Source: Pseudomonadota bacterium | GTDB taxonomy: Bacteria > Pseudomonadota > Gammaproteobacteria > Burkholderiales > Burkholderiaceae_B | Assembly (NCBI GenBank): GCA_023389535.1 | Contig: JAEWEH010000123.1 | Coordinates: forward strand, 1-8,027 | Direction: 5' to 3' | DNA: 8,027 nucleotides | In this document: positions 6,531 through 8,027 of the stretch, piece by piece | Position numbering within the stretch: the first letter of the stretch is position 1 | Layout: each line of letters opens with the position of its first letter | Notes under the pieces: model-generated | The model's database searches: none | What the model was told of the DNA's origin: nothing | Seen by the model: the letters and a program-made list of their open reading frames with translations, nothing else | Translations under genes and position numbers: made by a program

Positions 6531-6555
6531 GATTACTGCTATACCTGAACATCAC

Positions 6556-7332
6556 ATGGCCGCTTTTAATACCGAACAAGTTCTTAGTGTCCGCCACTGG
6601 AACGACACCCTGTTTTCTTTCACCACTACGCGCGATCCGGGCCTGCGCTTTCACAATGGCCACTTTGTCATGCTCGGCCTCGAGGTCGATGGCAAACCAT
6701 TGATGCGTGCTTACAGCATTGCCAGCGCCAACTACGAAGAAAACCTTGAATTCCTCAGCATCAAGGTGCCCGATGGCCCGTTGACTTCGCGCCTGCAGCA
6801 CCTGAAGGAAGGGGATGCCGTGCTCGTCAGCAAGAAACCGGTGGGCACGCTGGTCATCGACGACCTCAAGCCGGGCAAGCGATTGTATTTGTTTGCCACG
6901 GGCACTGGCCTTGCGCCGTTCATGAGCATCATCAAAGACCCGGACATTTACGAACGTTTCGAAAAAGTCGTGTTGGTCCATGGCGTGCGCTTCAAAAGCG
7001 AACTGGCTTACTCCGATTTCATCGAGACGGGGCTGCCCAATAACGAGTATTTTGGCGACGTGGTGCGCGACAAGCTGATTTACTACCCAACCGTGACCCG
7101 TGAACCCTTCCGCAATCAGGGGCGCATCACCCACGTCGTGGAAAGCGGCAAGCTCTTCGAAAATACCGGCCTGCCGCCGCTGGACCCGGCAGTCGACCGC
7201 GCCATGCTGTGCGGCAGCCCCCACATGCTGGCCGATATCAGCGCCATGCTGAACGCACGCGGTTTTGTCGTGTCTGCGGGCGTCGGCCAGCCGGGCGACT
7301 ACGTGATTGAACGCGCATTTGTCGATAAGTAG
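6556..7332 (+). CDS. fpr: Ferredoxin/flavodoxin-NADP+ reductase (subclass II Fpr)
   Basis: Fpr is a soluble FAD enzyme that exchanges electrons between NADPH and ferredoxin or flavodoxin, supporting Fe-S enzymes, iron release from bacterioferritin and the oxidative stress response. From the ATG at 6556 it has 258 residues, the usual length of Pseudomonas/Azotobacter-type Fpr. The FAD domain shows RAYSIAS (51-57) and GPLTSRL (74-80). The NADP domain shows TGTGLAPF (115-122) and CGSP (219-222). The C-terminus is ERAFVDK, the extension characteristic of this subclass, without the terminal aromatic residue of plastid-type enzymes. An in-frame TTG at 6454 would add 34 unlike-family residues and is rejected. 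No clear Shine-Dalgarno precedes the ATG. The gene is divergent from fbpABC and shares its control region, fitting an iron/redox theme; it appears monocistronic or loosely linked to ridA. Confidence 0.94.
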   Translation: MAAFNTEQVLSVRHWNDTLFSFTTTRDPGLRFHNGHFVMLGLEVDGKPLMRAYSIASANYEENLEFLSIKVPDGPLTSRLQHLKEGDAVLVSKKPVGTLVIDDLKPGKRLYLFATGTGLAPFMSIIKDPDIYERFEKVVLVHGVRFKSELAYSDFIETGLPNNEYFGDVVRDKLIYYPTVTREPFRNQGRITHVVESGKLFENTGLPPLDPAVDRAMLCGSPHMLADISAMLNARGFVVSAGVGQPGDYVIERAFVDK

Positions 7333-7363
7333 GGGCGGGGCTTTTAATTTTAGCTATAGATGA

Positions 7364-7390
7364 TTAAACTCTGATAGTTGCTTAAACTAT
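7364..7390. promoter_or_regulatory. Direct and inverted repeats just upstream of ridA
   Basis: TTAAACT occurs twice, at 7364-7370 and 7382-7388, spaced 18 bases start to start. Within this, ATAGTT (7374-7379) and AACTAT (7385-7390) form an inverted repeat with a 5-base spacer. The element ends 14 bases before the ridA ATG in an AT-rich gap. It could be an operator or a small leader hairpin; no regulator can be named. Confidence 0.3.
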
Positions 7391-7404
7391 TACAGAGAAC
7401 GTTC

Positions 7405-7791
7405 ATGGCTAAAGAAATCATCCATACCGACGCGGCGCCCGCCGCCGTCGGCCCTTATTCCCAGGCAGTTGCCGGCGGTCCCGGCAAAACCGTCTATCTT
7501 TCCGGCCAGATTGGCCTGGAACCTGGCACCGGGGAACTGGTTTCCGAGAATTTCGAGGGCCAAGTGCGCCAGTCGTTCGCCAATATGCAGGCGGTCATCG
7601 AAGCGGCGGGCGGCAGCCTGGAAAGCATCGTAAAGCTGACTCTGTTCCTCACAGATCTCAGTAAATTCGCCAGCGCCAACGCCATCATGGCCGACATCAT
7701 CCCGCAACCCTTTCCGGCTCGTTCCACCATCGGGGTGGCCAGCCTGCCCAAGGGCGCCCAGTTCGAAGTCGAAGCCATTATCGTCGTTTGA
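7405..7791 (+). CDS. ridA: RidA family enamine/imine deaminase
   Basis: RidA (YjgF/YER057c/UK114 family) hydrolyses reactive enamine/imine intermediates such as 2-aminoacrylate, made by PLP enzymes like threonine/serine dehydratase, protecting other PLP enzymes from damage. It acts as a cytoplasmic trimer. The protein has 128 residues, exactly the usual size. Family motifs are visible: PAAVGPYSQA (12-21), YLSGQIGL (31-38) and PARSTIG with the substrate-carboxylate-binding R106, followed by LPKGAQFEVEAI with E121. The ATG at 7405 follows AGAGAA (7394-7399) and starts with the typical MAKEIIHTDAAP; an in-frame TTG at 7378 would add 9 unlikely residues. It lies 72 bases after fpr and 30 bases before recG, with which it is probably cotranscribed. 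Older annotations call the family endoribonuclease L-PSP, which is unlikely to be its main role. Confidence 0.95.
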   Translation: MAKEIIHTDAAPAAVGPYSQAVAGGPGKTVYLSGQIGLEPGTGELVSENFEGQVRQSFANMQAVIEAAGGSLESIVKLTLFLTDLSKFASANAIMADIIPQPFPARSTIGVASLPKGAQFEVEAIIVV

Positions 7792-7821
7792 TCGCTTGAT
7801 CGCCGATTGGCGGCTGTTTCC

Positions 7822-8027
7822 ATGGCGAACGCCACAAGTGTGCGCGGCGTTGCTGCCGCGCCGCCGGCGCGACCGATGTCGCTGACCGAACGCAAACTGC
7901 TGCATCTCGGCTTGCGCGAGCCGTCCGATTTCGTCGTCCACCTGCCTCTGCGCTACGAAGACGAAACACGTATAGCCGCCATTTCGGACTTGCGGCCGGG
8001 TGTGCCCGCACAGGTCGAGGGTGAAGT
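7822..8027 (+). CDS. recG: ATP-dependent DNA helicase RecG, N-terminal start (3' truncated by window)
   Basis: RecG is a branched-DNA helicase that remodels stalled replication forks and Holliday junctions. The frame starts at ATG 7822 and runs open to the window end (68 codons plus two bases). After a short Ala/Pro-rich stretch, the residues LTERKLLHLGLREPSDFVVHLPLRYEDET (about 20-48) match the start of the RecG wedge region, where LHLPLRYED is the recognisable signature. Helicase motifs lie downstream, outside the window. GGCGG (7809-7813) is 8 bases before the ATG and may be the Shine-Dalgarno; ATG at 7876 (residue 19) is an alternative start. The 30-base gap from ridA suggests cotranscription. 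Confidence 0.88.
   Translation, partial: MANATSVRGVAAAPPARPMSLTERKLLHLGLREPSDFVVHLPLRYEDETRIAAISDLRPGVPAQVEGE

Larger units (their letters stand above)
6231..6555. other. Divergent fbpA-fpr intergenic region
   Basis: This 325-base gap separates the divergently transcribed fbpA and fpr genes and is clearly more AT-rich than the flanking genes. The fbpA half holds the fbpA Shine-Dalgarno, a pyrimidine-rich leader and two Fur-box-like sites. The fpr half holds GGGATT half-sites and a TAAAAT -10 candidate. In the middle (about 6326-6450) I see no convincing gene, hairpin or promoter; TTGATT at 6412-6417 lacks a good -10. An in-frame TTG at 6454 could extend fpr by 34 residues but gives a non-family N-terminus. 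Confidence 0.8.

Noticed and set aside
6540..6545. TATACC as the fpr -10 box
   Set aside because: It lies only 10 bases before the ATG and would give a nearly leaderless message; TAAAAT at 6521-6526 is a better match and better placed.
6520..7224. A 234-codon minus-strand open frame opposite fpr
   Set aside because: It is antisense to a complete Fpr of normal length and shows no domain or signal.
7796..7817. Small hairpin CGCC-GATT-GGCG between ridA and recG as a terminator
   Set aside because: The stem is only about 4-5 bp, without a T-tract, and lies 13 bases before the recG start; more likely incidental or part of the recG ribosome-binding region.
1..8027. A new defence, mobile or otherwise undescribed multi-gene system
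   Set aside because: All full-length genes belong to well-known families with intact motifs; no repeats, integrase, toxin-antitoxin pair or orphan gene cluster was found.

Overview
The window looks like a chromosomal stretch from a betaproteobacterium, most likely Burkholderiales/Alcaligenaceae (Bordetella-Achromobacter-Pusillimonas type). This rests on moderately GC-rich coding sequence, an ntrB-ntrC pair, a PagL-type lipid A deacylase, a Bordetella/Campylobacter-like FbpA, and a ridA-recG pair. The taxonomic assignment is inference from gene content; no database search was possible. No phage, insertion sequence, CRISPR or tRNA was seen.

Layout: (1) 1-1835, plus strand: the end of ntrB and all of ntrC, overlapping by ATGA, a nitrogen-response two-component system. 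(2) 1836-2556: a short spacer with a candidate terminator hairpin, then pagL, an outer-membrane lipid A 3-O-deacylase whose third catalytic residue appears to be Asp instead of Glu. (3) 2624-6230, minus strand: fbpA-fbpB-fbpC, a ferric-iron ABC importer (periplasmic binding protein, fused 12-helix permease, ATPase without the usual C-terminal extension). A terminator-like hairpin with eight Ts lies between fbpA and the membrane-domain part of fbpB and may make fbpA transcript more abundant. (4) 6231-6555: a divergent control region with two Fur-box-like sites on the fbpA side, a pyrimidine-rich fbpA leader, and repeated GGGATT half-sites with a good -10 on the fpr side. (5) 6556-7332, plus strand: fpr, ferredoxin/flavodoxin-NADP+ reductase. 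(6) 7405-7791: ridA, enamine/imine deaminase. (7) 7822 to the window end: the start of recG.

The coherent functional block is iron: Fe3+ import by FbpABC and, divergently, Fpr, whose relatives supply electrons for iron-sulfur and iron-release chemistry and the oxidative stress response. The nitrogen (ntrBC), envelope (pagL) and housekeeping (ridA, recG) genes appear to be independent neighbours. I did not find a new multi-gene system. The most interesting items are regulatory or residue-level: the intra-operon hairpin, the PagL Asp, the paired Fur-like sites, and the fpr half-sites.
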